Numbered from the stretch's first letter, positions 41,369 through 50,085 are shown. The stretch: DNA of 64,000 nt from CALBPI01 sp039821605 (GCA_039821605.1 JBCBNV010000004.1:186001-250000), one strand, 5' to 3'. Made by a program: numbers and translations. Notes: generated from the sequence alone by a model not told the origin.

Positions 41369-42922
41369 ATGTTGACTAAAAAACTGGCAGCGACGGTCGT
41401 CGCTGCATTGGCGCTTGCGGGTTGCAGCGCCTTGCCCCTGAATGAGGGCAATGACGCGGTGCGCGCGCTTGGCGACGCGCGCGGGCTGGCCCTGCCGCCA
41501 GCGGACGCCGCGGCGGAACCCCTGCCCGATCAAATCGATCACGACACCGCTGTGCGCCTGGCGCTCAGTCGGAACCCCGAGCTCATTGCGGCGCTTGCCA
41601 GCATCGGCTTTGGCGCTGCCGACGTTTACGAGGCCGCCCGGATAGCGAATCCGATGGTTGATCTGGCGAGGCTCGACAGCGATGACGCGGGGCGTCTCGA
41701 GACCTACGGGATCGTGTTTGCGTTCACCGATCTGCTGACGCTTGGCGCCCGGCGCGACATGGCCGCAGCCGACTTCACGGCGCTGCAGCACGATGTGGCC
41801 ATGCACGCAATGCAGACCGCCGTGAGCGCGCGGCACGCGTGGTTTGACTACGCTGCGGCGCTCGAGCTCGAAGCCCTTCAGGCGCAGGTTTCCGAGACCG
41901 GAATCGTTTCTGCCGAACTTGCGACACGCTTTCGGAGCGCGGGCAATCTGACGCCGCGAGAGCTGGCCGAGCAGCAGGCCGCCGCCGCCGCCTTGCGCGT
42001 CGACGCCATCGATGCTGCGCGCCGCGCTGCCGAGGCGCGGGCCGCGTTGGCCGATGCACTCGGGATCAGCAGCGGTGACGCCTGGCAACTCTCGGGCACG
42101 CTGCAACAACCGCCGGCAGATCTGCCCGCACTGGAACCGCTGCTTGACGTGGCACGCACCTGGCGGCTCGATCTGGCGGCTGCCCGTCTGCGTGCTGACG
42201 CGCAGGCCAGGCGCGCCGGGGTCGAGAACTGGTCGCGTTGGCTGGGCGGCCTGGCGATCGGCGGCGAGGTGGAGCGTGAGCCCGACGGTACGCGCCTCGA
42301 GGGGCCTTCGCTGTCCATTGGACTGCCGGTGTTCGATACCGGCAGGGGTCGTATCGCGCGGCAACAGGCGGCGCTGATCCAGGCGGGTGCCGCGGTACAG
42401 CGCGTTGAGTTGGATATCGAAAACGGTCTGCGCCGCGCACACGCGCGACTTGCCGCCGCACACGAGCAGTCGCAAACGCAACGCGACGTCCTTCTGCCTG
42501 CGCGCGCGCGGGCCGTCAGCGAGGCGGCCGCTCAATACAACTTCATGCTCATTGGTGTGTTCGAGTTGCTTGAGGTCAAGCAGCGCGAGATTGCGGGCTG
42601 GCAGGACTACGTCGCGAGCGTCCGCGCCTACTGGCACGCGCATCTGGAGTTGGCCGCCGCGTCAGGGCGCCTGCTCGACGTGCCGCCGACAGTGCCGCTG
42701 ACGATCCCCGGCGCGCCCGTACAGCCGATGATGCCGAATGAGCGCGCCATGCCGCACAACGATGACGCTGACCCGCACGCGGGTCACGACATGTCCAGGC
42801 AGCACGATGACGACGAAGATCCGCACGCCGGGCACGACATGCCCAAGCAACATGGACAGAACGAAGATCCGCACGCCGGGCACGACATGCCCGAGCACCA
42901 CGACCACGGAGCAAGACAATGA
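41369..42922 (+). CDS. TolC-family outer-membrane lipoprotein with His/Met-rich C-terminal repeats
   Basis: A 517-residue protein. ATG at 41369 begins a signal peptide with lipobox (ALALAGC, Cys near 16). The body has two outer efflux repeats with long coiled-coil helices (ALSRNPELIAALASIGFGAA near 65; TWRLDLAAARLRADAQARRA near 268). The last 50 residues contain three copies of a DPHAGHDM unit with His-rich spacers, a metal-binding tail not usual for TolC proteins but similar to CopB-type repeats. Its stop overlaps the multicopper oxidase ATG. No CusA/CusB partner is in the cluster, so it may handle copper for the oxidase rather than form a standard efflux pump. Confidence 0.9.
   Translation: MLTKKLAATVVAALALAGCSALPLNEGNDAVRALGDARGLALPPADAAAEPLPDQIDHDTAVRLALSRNPELIAALASIGFGAADVYEAARIANPMVDLARLDSDDAGRLETYGIVFAFTDLLTLGARRDMAAADFTALQHDVAMHAMQTAVSARHAWFDYAAALELEALQAQVSETGIVSAELATRFRSAGNLTPRELAEQQAAAAALRVDAIDAARRAAEARAALADALGISSGDAWQLSGTLQQPPADLPALEPLLDVARTWRLDLAAARLRADAQARRAGVENWSRWLGGLAIGGEVEREPDGTRLEGPSLSIGLPVFDTGRGRIARQQAALIQAGAAVQRVELDIENGLRRAHARLAAAHEQSQTQRDVLLPARARAVSEAAAQYNFMLIGVFELLEVKQREIAGWQDYVASVRAYWHAHLELAAASGRLLDVPPTVPLTIPGAPVQPMMPNERAMPHNDDADPHAGHDMSRQHDDDEDPHAGHDMPKQHGQNEDPHAGHDMPEHHDHGARQ
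42767..42892 (+). repeat. Direct repeats encoding DPHAGHDM units
   Basis: A diverged copy lies at 42767-42793. A 32-bp sequence then occurs twice without a mismatch, at 42813-42844 and 42861-42892, a 48-bp period. The units encode the metal-binding tail of the TolC-like protein. Confidence 0.9.
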
Positions 42923-44217
42923 CCTCACGACGCGAATTTCTCGGTCTTTCGGGTGCCGGCGCCCTGGTCGCCGCTGTTTCGAGCGGACCCGCTCAGGCAC
43001 AGAGCAGTCACGCCGGGCACGCGCGCTCGGATGACGCGCGCTACCGGCCTGTCCGAACACTCAACGGATGGACGTTGCCCTATGCAATGAAAAACGGGGT
43101 GAAGGAGTTTCATCTCGTCGCAGAGCCCGTCGAGCACGAGTTCGCCCCGGGCAGCCGCGCCGTGTGCTGGGGCTACAACGGCAGCACGCCAGGCCCGACC
43201 ATCGAGGCCGTCGAAGGCGACCGGGTCCGAATTCTCGTGACGAATCGACTGCCCGAGCACACGACCGTCCACTGGCACGGCATCAAGCTGCCCAGCGGCA
43301 TGGACGGCGTCGGTGGACTCAGCCAGCCGCAGATCGCGCCCGGCGAGACCTTCGCCTACGAGTTCACCCTCAACCAGCACGGGACGCACATGTACCACCC
43401 GCATGCCGACGAGATGGTGCAAATGGCCGTCGGCATGATGGGCATGTTCATCATTCACCCGAAGGGCGGTGATGCCGTGCCCGTGGATCGGGACTATGGC
43501 TTCTTGTTGCACAACTGGGCGTTGCACCCGGGCAGCTACCGGCCGGACCCGTCGATCATGCAGGACTTCGATCTCTGGACCTGGAACAGCAAGGTGTTCC
43601 CGGCGATCGAGCCGCTCGTTGCGCGCACCGGCGAGCGGGTCCGGGTTCGCATCGGCAACCTGTCGATGTGGAATCACCCGATCCACTTGCACGGTGTGCA
43701 GTACGAGGTGACGGGGTCAGACGGTGGACGCTGGCCACGATCGCTGTGGCGGCGCGAGACGACCGAGATTGTTGGCGTTGGTCAGATGCGAGACATCGAG
43801 TTCACGGCGGTTCCGGGCGACTGGGCGTTCCATTGCCATATGGCGCATCACACGATGAATGCTATGGGGCACGGGCTGCCCAATGTCCTGGGCGTGGACC
43901 AATCCGGTCTCGACGCTCGCGTGCGCGCGCTTGTGCCGGGTTACATGTCGATGGGGCAGCGTGGCATGGCCGAGCATCAGGACCACGTCGACATGGGTCA
44001 CATGCCGGGCCCCGAGAACACGTTGCCCATGATGACGGGAGCGGGTCCGCACGGGAATATCGAGATGGGCGGCATGTTTACCGTCGTCAAAGTTCGCGAT
44101 GACGTGGCGCGCGGAGATTTCACCGATCCTGGCTGGTATCAGGCGCCCGCGGGTACGACCGCGTCCCGCGTGAGCGGCGATCCGGCACTCGGGGACCGTG
44201 CACCACGCCGATCCTGA
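42919..44217 (+). CDS. Multicopper oxidase, copper-tolerance type
   Basis: A 432-residue exported enzyme with a twin-arginine signal (TSRREFLGLSGAGALVAAV). All copper sites are visible: HWHG near 117, HMYHPH near 157, HPIHLHG near 253 and HCHMAHHTMNAMGH near 305, the last giving the type 1 Cys, two His and Met. A Met/His-rich tail follows (MGQRGMAEHQDHVDMGHMPG). Only two cupredoxin domains plus linker fit this length. It probably oxidises Cu(I) in the periplasm, the usual role of these oxidases next to copper-binding proteins. Confidence 0.93.
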   Translation: MTSRREFLGLSGAGALVAAVSSGPAQAQSSHAGHARSDDARYRPVRTLNGWTLPYAMKNGVKEFHLVAEPVEHEFAPGSRAVCWGYNGSTPGPTIEAVEGDRVRILVTNRLPEHTTVHWHGIKLPSGMDGVGGLSQPQIAPGETFAYEFTLNQHGTHMYHPHADEMVQMAVGMMGMFIIHPKGGDAVPVDRDYGFLLHNWALHPGSYRPDPSIMQDFDLWTWNSKVFPAIEPLVARTGERVRVRIGNLSMWNHPIHLHGVQYEVTGSDGGRWPRSLWRRETTEIVGVGQMRDIEFTAVPGDWAFHCHMAHHTMNAMGHGLPNVLGVDQSGLDARVRALVPGYMSMGQRGMAEHQDHVDMGHMPGPENTLPMMTGAGPHGNIEMGGMFTVVKVRDDVARGDFTDPGWYQAPAGTTASRVSGDPALGDRAPRRS

Positions 44218-44223
44218 TCGCAG

Positions 44224-44264
44224 GCGCGGTATCCTTGCGGTTCCATCACGCAAGGATTCCGCGC
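44224..44264 (+). promoter_or_regulatory. Long hairpin immediately upstream of the CNNM start codon
   Basis: GCGCGG-T-ATCCTTGCG pairs with CGCAAGGAT-T-CCGCGC around a 9-base loop: 15 base pairs with a single T-T mismatch. It ends four bases before ATG 44269 and begins six bases after the oxidase stop. There is no separate ribosome binding site, so the structure must cover the initiation region. It could end the copper operon, regulate translation, or both. Confidence 0.6.
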
Positions 44265-44268
44265 CGCC

Positions 44269-45498
44269 ATGTTGCTGTTCATCGCCGCCGTCGCCGTCGT
44301 GCTCGTCGTCTCGTTCCTGTGCTCTATCTTTGAATCCGTGCTGCTGTCACTGACGCGTCCGCAAATCGCCGTGATGCGCCAAAAGGGTTCGCGCGCAGGT
44401 GCGTTGCTCGAGCGTTTCAAGGAAAACATGGACGTGCCCATCGCCGCGATCCTGATCCTCAACACCGCCGCGCACACCGTGGGCGCGGCCGTCGCCGGCG
44501 CCAGCTACTCGAACGTGTTCGATCCGTCGACGCTCTGGATCTTCTCGCTGCTGTTCACGCTGGCCGTACTGCTTTTTACGGAGATCATCCCGAAGACCAT
44601 GGGCGTGACCTTCGCGGGCGCGCTGGCGGCACCCGTCGCATACGGCATCAACTGGCTCACGATGCTGCTCAAGCCGTTGGTCGTCGTCAGCGAGAAGCTC
44701 TCGCGCGCGTTACGCGGCAACCGCGAGCTGCCCGTGACCTCACCCGAGGAGATCCGTGTGCTGGCGGCGCTCGGTCGCAACGAAGGCGTGGTGGGCGTCA
44801 AAACCGCTCGGGCGATTGTTGGCGCGACCCAACTTGCCGATCTCCACGCCGACGACGTGATGCTGCCTGGCGTCGAGGTTGTATTCGTACATCCCGAATT
44901 GTCCCGCGCGGACGCCGTGCGGCTCATGGAGGACACGGGGCACAGTCGATTCCCGTTCACGCCGACCGGCGATCTCAATGACGTCTCGGGCATGGTGCTG
45001 GCCAAGCGGCTGCTGCATTGGCTGCTCGAGAATCCCGAAGCCGACATCGACTGGGACGCCGTGACGCACGAGCCGCTGATTGTCCCCGAGACCATGACGC
45101 TGCCGCGCCTGCTGCGCACGTTCCAGGAAAGTCACCGCCACCTGGCGCTGGTCGTTGACGAGTACGGGGGTGTGATGGGCATCGCGACGCTCGAGGACGT
45201 GCTCGAGGAAATCGTGGGTGAGATCAACGATGAGAGCGACAAGCCCGTCAAGGACATCCGCCGCGACAAGGACGGCGGGTGGTTCGTGCGCGGCCGCGTC
45301 GACTTGCGCCGGCTGTCGCAGGCACTCGATATCGTTTGGCAGGCCGATGATGAGGTGTCGACGATTAGTGGCCTCATGCTACGCGAGCTTGAGCGTATTC
45401 CCGAGGTGGGCGACACCATCGAGTGGAGCGGATATGAGATCAAGGTGGTGCGCGCCGATCACAAACGCGCGCGGCTGTTGACCGTGAAGAAGCTCTAG
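44269..45498 (+). CDS. CNNM/CorC-family membrane protein with CBS domains
   Basis: A 409-residue protein. CNNM transmembrane domain (about 1-170; MLLFIAAVAVVLVVSFLCSI, LLFTEIIPKTMGV), a CBS pair (about 195-320; LPGVEVVFVHPELSRADAVR, HLALVVDEYGGVMGIATLED) and a C-terminal CorC/HlyC domain (about 335-405; GWFVRGRVDLRRLSQALDIV). The family exports Mg2+ or other cations. A hairpin covers its start region. Confidence 0.93.
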   Translation: MLLFIAAVAVVLVVSFLCSIFESVLLSLTRPQIAVMRQKGSRAGALLERFKENMDVPIAAILILNTAAHTVGAAVAGASYSNVFDPSTLWIFSLLFTLAVLLFTEIIPKTMGVTFAGALAAPVAYGINWLTMLLKPLVVVSEKLSRALRGNRELPVTSPEEIRVLAALGRNEGVVGVKTARAIVGATQLADLHADDVMLPGVEVVFVHPELSRADAVRLMEDTGHSRFPFTPTGDLNDVSGMVLAKRLLHWLLENPEADIDWDAVTHEPLIVPETMTLPRLLRTFQESHRHLALVVDEYGGVMGIATLEDVLEEIVGEINDESDKPVKDIRRDKDGGWFVRGRVDLRRLSQALDIVWQADDEVSTISGLMLRELERIPEVGDTIEWSGYEIKVVRADHKRARLLTVKKL

Positions 45499-45499
45499 T

Positions 45500-45664
45500 T
45501 CAGTCCTTGTCGCCGGGCTTCTTGAGTCGCCCGGCATCGCGCAGTGCCTTGCGCACGAGAAAGTCGAGCTGTGCATTGACGCTGCGCAGGTCGTCGCCCG
45601 CCCAGCGCTTGAGCGCGTCCATCACCGCGGGGTCGGTTCGGTAGAGGAACGAGGTGCGCGCCAC
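45500..45664 (-). CDS. Arc-type ribbon-helix-helix DNA-binding protein, 54 aa
   Basis: Start is GTG at 45664, preceded by GGCAGGAGG at good spacing. The product begins VARTSFLYRTDPAVMDALKR and continues WAGDDLRSVNAQLDFLVRKA, ending in a basic tail. The pattern (short beta strand, helix with WAxDDLRSxNAQ, hydrophobic helix LDFLVRKALRDAGRL) matches small Arc-like repressors that accompany SPFH proteins. It lies 67 bp downstream of the SPFH gene on the same strand. It likely binds the palindrome at 46681-46700 as an autorepressor. Confidence 0.85.
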   Translation of the reverse strand: MARTSFLYRTDPAVMDALKRWAGDDLRSVNAQLDFLVRKALRDAGRLKKPGDKD

Positions 45665-45667
45665 GGT

Positions 45668-45727
45668 CTAGCAGCCTCCTGCCGCCAGACCGCAACGCGC
45701 GCTCATTGAGTCGTGCGCCGACATCAT
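45668..45727 (-). CDS. Possible 19-residue leader peptide between the SPFH and Arc genes
   Basis: ATG at 45727 opens a frame reading MMSAHDSMSARCGLAAGGC and ends with TAG at 45670-45668, three bases before the Arc GTG. The Arc ribosome binding site lies in its last codons, so translation of the leader could influence the regulator. No evidence beyond position. Confidence 0.25.
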   Translation of the reverse strand: MMSAHDSMSARCGLAAGGC

Positions 45728-45731
45728 GGTC

Positions 45732-46655
45732 CTAGTTGTAGAGCGTGCCCGTGTTCACGACGGGTTGCGTGTGCTTGTCGCTGCAGAGCACCACGAGCAG
45801 ATTCGAGACCATGGCCGCGCGACGCTCGTCATCGAGGTCTATGATGTTGTCGGCCTTGAGCTGGTCCAGAGCCATCTCTACCATGCCGACCGCGCCTTCC
45901 ACGATCTTGGTGCGGGCCGCGACAACGGCTGCGGCCTGCTGGCGCTGCAGCATGGCGGCAGCAATCTCGGGGGCGTAGGCCAGGTGGCTGATGCGGGCCT
46001 CGATGGCCTCGACGCCGGCCTTGCCCAGTCGCTCCTGAATGTCCTTGCGCAGTTCCTCACCAACTTCGGCCGTGTTGCCGCGCAGTGACTCCTCGCCCTC
46101 GGCACCGTCATAGGGGTAACGGCTGGCCAGGTTGCGCAACGCGGCCTCGCTCTGCACGGCGACATAGTCTTCGTAGTCGTCGACTTCGAACATGGCCTCG
46201 GCCGTGTCGACCACCTTCCAGACCACGACGGCCGAGATCTCGATCGGGTTACCGTCCTTGTCGTTGACCTTGGACGGACGACCACCCGTGCGGCCCTTCT
46301 CCTGGATCACGGTGCCCGAGGAGTTTTTCTTCTGCGGCAGCGTCTGCGAGCCCGTTTCGAAGTTGCGTACGCGCAGCGTGATCTTCTTCTTGGTGAAGAA
46401 CGGGTTCACCCAAAAGAAGCCTGATTTGTTGATCGAGCCCTTGTAGTCACCGAATAGCAGCAGGACGCGCGCGTCGTTGGGGGCGACGGCCTGGAAGCCG
46501 ACCACGCCGATGACAACAAGCAGAATGCACACGATGCCGACAACCGGTAGCGCGTTGACGAATCCTGCGATGGCCCCGCCGATCAGGCCCAGCAGCACAA
46601 GCAGTGGCAGCCAGCCGCTGATCGCGTTGTAGGTGCGTTCGTGAATGTTATCCAT
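45732..46655 (-). CDS. SPFH/Band 7 domain membrane protein
   Basis: A 307-residue protein. Two N-terminal membrane helices (about 12-57, GWLPLLVLLGLIGGAIAGFV) are followed by an SPFH domain (FQAVAPNDARVLLLFGDYKG, NPIEISAVVVWKVVDTAEAM) and a helical C-terminus with QRQQAAAVVAARTKIVEGAV. ATG at 46655 is preceded by AAAGAGAGAC. It differs from the flotillin in this window and belongs to the stomatin-like group associated with an Arc-type regulator. A membrane-stress role is inferred. Confidence 0.92.
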   Translation of the reverse strand: MDNIHERTYNAISGWLPLLVLLGLIGGAIAGFVNALPVVGIVCILLVVIGVVGFQAVAPNDARVLLLFGDYKGSINKSGFFWVNPFFTKKKITLRVRNFETGSQTLPQKKNSSGTVIQEKGRTGGRPSKVNDKDGNPIEISAVVVWKVVDTAEAMFEVDDYEDYVAVQSEAALRNLASRYPYDGAEGEESLRGNTAEVGEELRKDIQERLGKAGVEAIEARISHLAYAPEIAAAMLQRQQAAAVVAARTKIVEGAVGMVEMALDQLKADNIIDLDDERRAAMVSNLLVVLCSDKHTQPVVNTGTLYN

Positions 46656-46680
46656 CGTATGTCTCTCTTTCTTAGTGATG

Positions 46681-46700
46681 TCAAAGTGATATCACTTTGA
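46681..46700. promoter_or_regulatory. 20-bp perfect palindrome, probable Arc operator
   Basis: TCAAAGTGATATCACTTTGA is a perfect 20-bp palindrome, 25 bp upstream of the SPFH start, and overlaps the likely -10 region. A further half-site-like AGTGATGTCA adjoins it at 46674-46683. An RHH repressor encoded in the operon is the natural binder. Confidence 0.8.
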
Positions 46701-46715
46701 TAGCGGCTTCGTCAA
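46693..46715 (-). promoter_or_regulatory. Partial promoter of the SPFH-Arc operon (-35 element)
   Basis: On the minus strand TTGACG lies at 46715-46710; about 18 bp further, TATCAC inside the palindrome could act as the -10, so binding of a repressor there would block initiation. Confidence 0.5.
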
Positions 46716-46734
46716 ATAATTCGGACATACGAAA

Positions 46735-46762
46735 ACGCCTCCCAGCACGTGCTGGGAGGCGT
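46735..46762 (-). terminator. Rho-independent terminator of the aminopeptidase gene
   Basis: A 28-bp perfect inverted repeat (14-bp stem, centre between 46748 and 46749; ACGCCTCCCAGCAC then its complement). On the minus strand it is followed by TTTTC, so it ends leftward transcription about 70 bp after the M1 peptidase stop. It also insulates the SPFH promoter. Confidence 0.8.
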
Positions 46763-46831
46763 AACCGATTGAAAATTATGAAATCCGAGCCGGGCGCCAG
46801 ATGTGCGCGGGTCGGTAAGCCTTTGTGCCGC

Positions 46832-48745
46832 TCAGGCGTCCTCGCCGTAAACGACAGCGCCGTTGCGCTTGACGGTCAGCGGGTGATAACCGGGCTTGGC
46901 CGCCTCAAAGATGCGCTGTGCCTCGGCCTGTTTGCCGTTGGCGACGAGCGCGCGGTAGAGCGGCAGCAGGAACTTGTTGCGGCCAATACTCGTCAGGAAA
47001 TCCTCGAGTCGGGGCTCCGCGGCTTCGTAGTCGTTGCGCACGGCGATCATGAGCCAGCTGAACGCGATCTCATTGTTGCGCGTCTCAGTCAGACTGAATG
47101 CGGTGTCGAGTTCGGTGAGCTGCTCAACCGTGAGTGCCTCGGGCATGCCGTCGAGGAAGTGCTTCCACTGGTGGAAGGTCCATCCGGTCGTGTCGATGGC
47201 ATCCGCCGCGAGCGTACCCGCCAGCCAGTCCGCGCGCGCCGAGTCGATTCCCGTAAAGGCGTCGGAGGTTGGTGCCGGTGCACCCTCGGGCAGGCCGGGC
47301 TCGTAGATCCACTCACGAATGCGGTCCACGTCGAGGGCATCGCCGTGATTCGCGATTAGTGTCTCCTCGAAGTACGCCAGAGCCGCTTCCGTGTGGATGC
47401 TCTTGAACTCGAATGCCTGGAAGTAGTCGAGCAGGAACGCATCGAAGGCCTCGCGGCCGATCGCTTTCTCGATCTCGAACAGGAACAGCGAGCCCTTCTC
47501 GTAAGGGATGTTCGAGAACGACTCATCGGGGTCGCGGCCGCGGACGTCGAGCGCCATGATCTCGTCGCTGGTTTCGAGCCGTTCGAGTTCGCCCTCGAGG
47601 TCCGCGTAGCCGAGCGCGACTTCCATCGTGTAACGCCCGTCGCCGTAGACCTTTTGCATGATGCGGTTGGTCAGGTAGGTCGTGAAGCCTTCGTTGATCC
47701 AGAGATCACGCCAGGTCGCATTGGTCACGAGGTTGCCCGACCACGAGTGCGCGAGTTCATGCGCAATCAACGCGACGAGGCTCTTGTCGCCGGCGATCAC
47801 CGTCGGCGTGATGAAACTGAGCCGCGGGTTCTCCATGCCGCCGAACGGGAAGCTGGGCGGGAGAATCAGCAAGTCATAGCGGCCCCACTTGTAGGGACCG
47901 TAGTCGGCTTCGGCGATTTCGAGCATGCGCTCCGTGTCCTCGAATTCGGCGGCCGCGGCATCGAGCAGCTCGGCTTCGGCGTAGACGCCCGTGCGTTCGC
48001 CCATCGCTTTGAACTCGAGGTCACCCACGGCGATGGCCAGCAGGTAGCTCGGGATCGACTGCGGCATTTCAAATTCGTAAACGCCGTCTTCCGAGCGCTC
48101 CGTGGCGTTGTCGGCGCTCATGACCGCGAGCAGGCCTGGCGGCACTCGCACCGTGGCCGCGTAGGTGAACCGCACGGCGGGCGTGTCCTGTGACGGCACG
48201 AAGCTGCGCGCGTGGATCGCCTGGGCCTGGCTGAACAGGAACGGCTGGCGCTTGCCCGCGGTTTGGCGAGGTTCAAGCCACTGCAGCCCGGTCGCCTCGG
48301 GAGACGTGCGGTAGGCGACTTCAACGCGCGTCGCGCCGTCTGGCACCTTTATTGAGAGCGGTGCGCCCAGGATCGCGTCGGCCGCGCCGAGTTCGAAGGG
48401 CGTGTCACTGAGCGACTCGCCCCCGGCGCGCACGCCCGTAATCGTCAGGTCGCGCGTATCGAGCACGAGAGTGTCGCCCGGTCCGCTGCGTGCGATATCG
48501 AGCGTTGCGGTGCCTTCGATGACGCGGCGCTCAAAATCGACGTCGAGATCGAGCGCCAGGTGCGTCGTGACGAACGTGTCCGTGGCGAACGAATGGTAGT
48601 CACGGCCGGGTACGGGCCCCGCTTCGGAAGCCGCCGGCTCGCCGGCCTCGGCGCCCTCGGACTCAGGAGCTTCGGTGGGTTCGGGTGCCTTGGAACAGGC
48701 GGCCAGGGCGAGAAAGGCCAGTAGCAACAGACGTTTCGGTGACAC
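46832..48745 (-). CDS. M1-family aminopeptidase, lipoprotein
   Basis: A 637-residue metallopeptidase. GTG at 48745 follows GGAG. Signal peptide with lipobox (LLAFLALAAC, Cys near 17), then an acidic linker. The GAMEN-type exopeptidase motif reads FGGMENPRLSF near 307, the zinc site HELAHSWSGN near 333 with downstream Glu in WINEGFTTYL near 355, and a catalytic Tyr in IPYEKGSLF near 412. The C-terminal helical domain resembles leukotriene A4 hydrolase. Probably a periplasmic peptide-scavenging enzyme. Confidence 0.93.
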   Translation of the reverse strand: MSPKRLLLLAFLALAACSKAPEPTEAPESEGAEAGEPAASEAGPVPGRDYHSFATDTFVTTHLALDLDVDFERRVIEGTATLDIARSGPGDTLVLDTRDLTITGVRAGGESLSDTPFELGAADAILGAPLSIKVPDGATRVEVAYRTSPEATGLQWLEPRQTAGKRQPFLFSQAQAIHARSFVPSQDTPAVRFTYAATVRVPPGLLAVMSADNATERSEDGVYEFEMPQSIPSYLLAIAVGDLEFKAMGERTGVYAEAELLDAAAAEFEDTERMLEIAEADYGPYKWGRYDLLILPPSFPFGGMENPRLSFITPTVIAGDKSLVALIAHELAHSWSGNLVTNATWRDLWINEGFTTYLTNRIMQKVYGDGRYTMEVALGYADLEGELERLETSDEIMALDVRGRDPDESFSNIPYEKGSLFLFEIEKAIGREAFDAFLLDYFQAFEFKSIHTEAALAYFEETLIANHGDALDVDRIREWIYEPGLPEGAPAPTSDAFTGIDSARADWLAGTLAADAIDTTGWTFHQWKHFLDGMPEALTVEQLTELDTAFSLTETRNNEIAFSWLMIAVRNDYEAAEPRLEDFLTSIGRNKFLLPLYRALVANGKQAEAQRIFEAAKPGYHPLTVKRNGAVVYGEDA

Positions 48746-48852
48746 GGGGGACTCCGGCGGAAAAGAAGACAGCCTACCGGGCCGGGCGCTGCGCGCAAGT
48801 CAGCCCCGTTGCGGGTCGCGCGCCCTGGCGCCGCAGCGGGTAAGCTCCGCCG

Positions 48853-50085
48853 ATGTTTGCTTTCCTGCGTCGCAATTTCCGCTGGATCGCCGGCGGATTT
48901 CTGCTGACCTTCTTCTCGAGCTTTGGCCAGACCTACTTCATTTCGGCCTCCGTCGCCGAGTGGCAGCAGGCCTTTGGGCTCAGCCACGGCGAGTTCGGGC
49001 GGCTCTACATGCTGGCGACCCTCGCGAGCGCCATGAGCCTGCCGTTTGTGGGCCGTCTTGTGGATGTCGTGCCCGAGGCGCGCATGGTCGCCCTCGTCGT
49101 GCCCGCACTGGCCGGCGCCGCGTTGCTGGCCGCCTACGCACCCAACGTGCTGCTGCTCACCGTTGCCATCTATCTGCTGCGCCTCATGGGCCAGGGCATG
49201 ATGACGCACATCGCGCTGACAGCGACGGGCCGCTGGTTCGTGGGTGGGCGTGGTCGTGCGGTGTCGCTCGTCGTGCTCGGTCACCAGGGCGGTGAGGCGA
49301 CCATCCCGATTGGTTTTGCACTCATTGCGTCGGGCTTCGGCTACCAGCTGGGCTGGGTGGCCGCGGCCGGCGCGCTGGTTCTCGTGGGCCTGCCTCTGGC
49401 CACCTGGGCCTACGCCAGGCCGCGCACGCCGCAGTCGGCGCATGCCGATGACCCGGTAGGCCGCGACCAGGGCCGCGACTGGACGCGGGGCGAAGTGCTG
49501 CGCGACCCCGTGTTCTGGGTGTTGCTGACGGGTGTGCTTGCGCCCGCGTTTATTGGCACGACGATCTTCTACCACCAGGACTACATGACGAGCTTTTTCG
49601 ACTGGCCACCGCAGTTGTTCGCCACATCGCTCATGGCGATGGCTGCGACGACGATCGTCTGCGCCCTGATCATGGGCACGATCATCGACCGGTTTGGCGC
49701 TGTGGCGATCCTGCCAGGTTTCCTGCTGCCGCTGACCGCAGCCTGTTTCGCCTTGTCGGTCGCGGGCCCGGCCTGGTCGCTGTTCGTCGTCATCGTGCTC
49801 GTGGGCGTGAGCTACGGGATCTCCTCGACGCTGTTCGGCGCGCTCTGGCCTGAGGTCTACGGTACGAAACACCTGGGCGCCGTGCGCTCGGTGATCGTTT
49901 CGGCCATGGTGTTCTCGACGGCCGCCGGACCCGGCATCACGGGGACGCTCATCGACACGGGTATGCCGCTGACGGCGCAAATGCGCTGGCTCGGCGGCTA
50001 CTGCCTGCTCGCGACGCTGGCGATGGGCTGGGCGTCGCGCGCACTGCGCCGCCGTCGTTACTCGGCGGCGAGCGCCTCGGCGTAA
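48853..50085 (+). CDS. Major facilitator superfamily transporter
   Basis: A 410-residue protein with 12 predicted helices. The loop 2-3 motif is degenerate (GRLVDVVPEARMVAL) and the second-half equivalent is GTIIDRFGAVAILPG. FLLTFFSSFGQTYFISASVA is typical of the OFA/monocarboxylate-like branch. Substrate unknown. The 3' end overlaps the convergent PD40-type gene by 28 bp. Confidence 0.88.
   Translation: MFAFLRRNFRWIAGGFLLTFFSSFGQTYFISASVAEWQQAFGLSHGEFGRLYMLATLASAMSLPFVGRLVDVVPEARMVALVVPALAGAALLAAYAPNVLLLTVAIYLLRLMGQGMMTHIALTATGRWFVGGRGRAVSLVVLGHQGGEATIPIGFALIASGFGYQLGWVAAAGALVLVGLPLATWAYARPRTPQSAHADDPVGRDQGRDWTRGEVLRDPVFWVLLTGVLAPAFIGTTIFYHQDYMTSFFDWPPQLFATSLMAMAATTIVCALIMGTIIDRFGAVAILPGFLLPLTAACFALSVAGPAWSLFVVIVLVGVSYGISSTLFGALWPEVYGTKHLGAVRSVIVSAMVFSTAAGPGITGTLIDTGMPLTAQMRWLGGYCLLATLAMGWASRALRRRRYSAASASA

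Noticed and set aside
48445..49980. 511-codon minus-strand frame spanning the MFS gene and part of the aminopeptidase
   Set aside because: Arg/His/Gln-rich, crosses a real promoter region, and has no recognisable domain.
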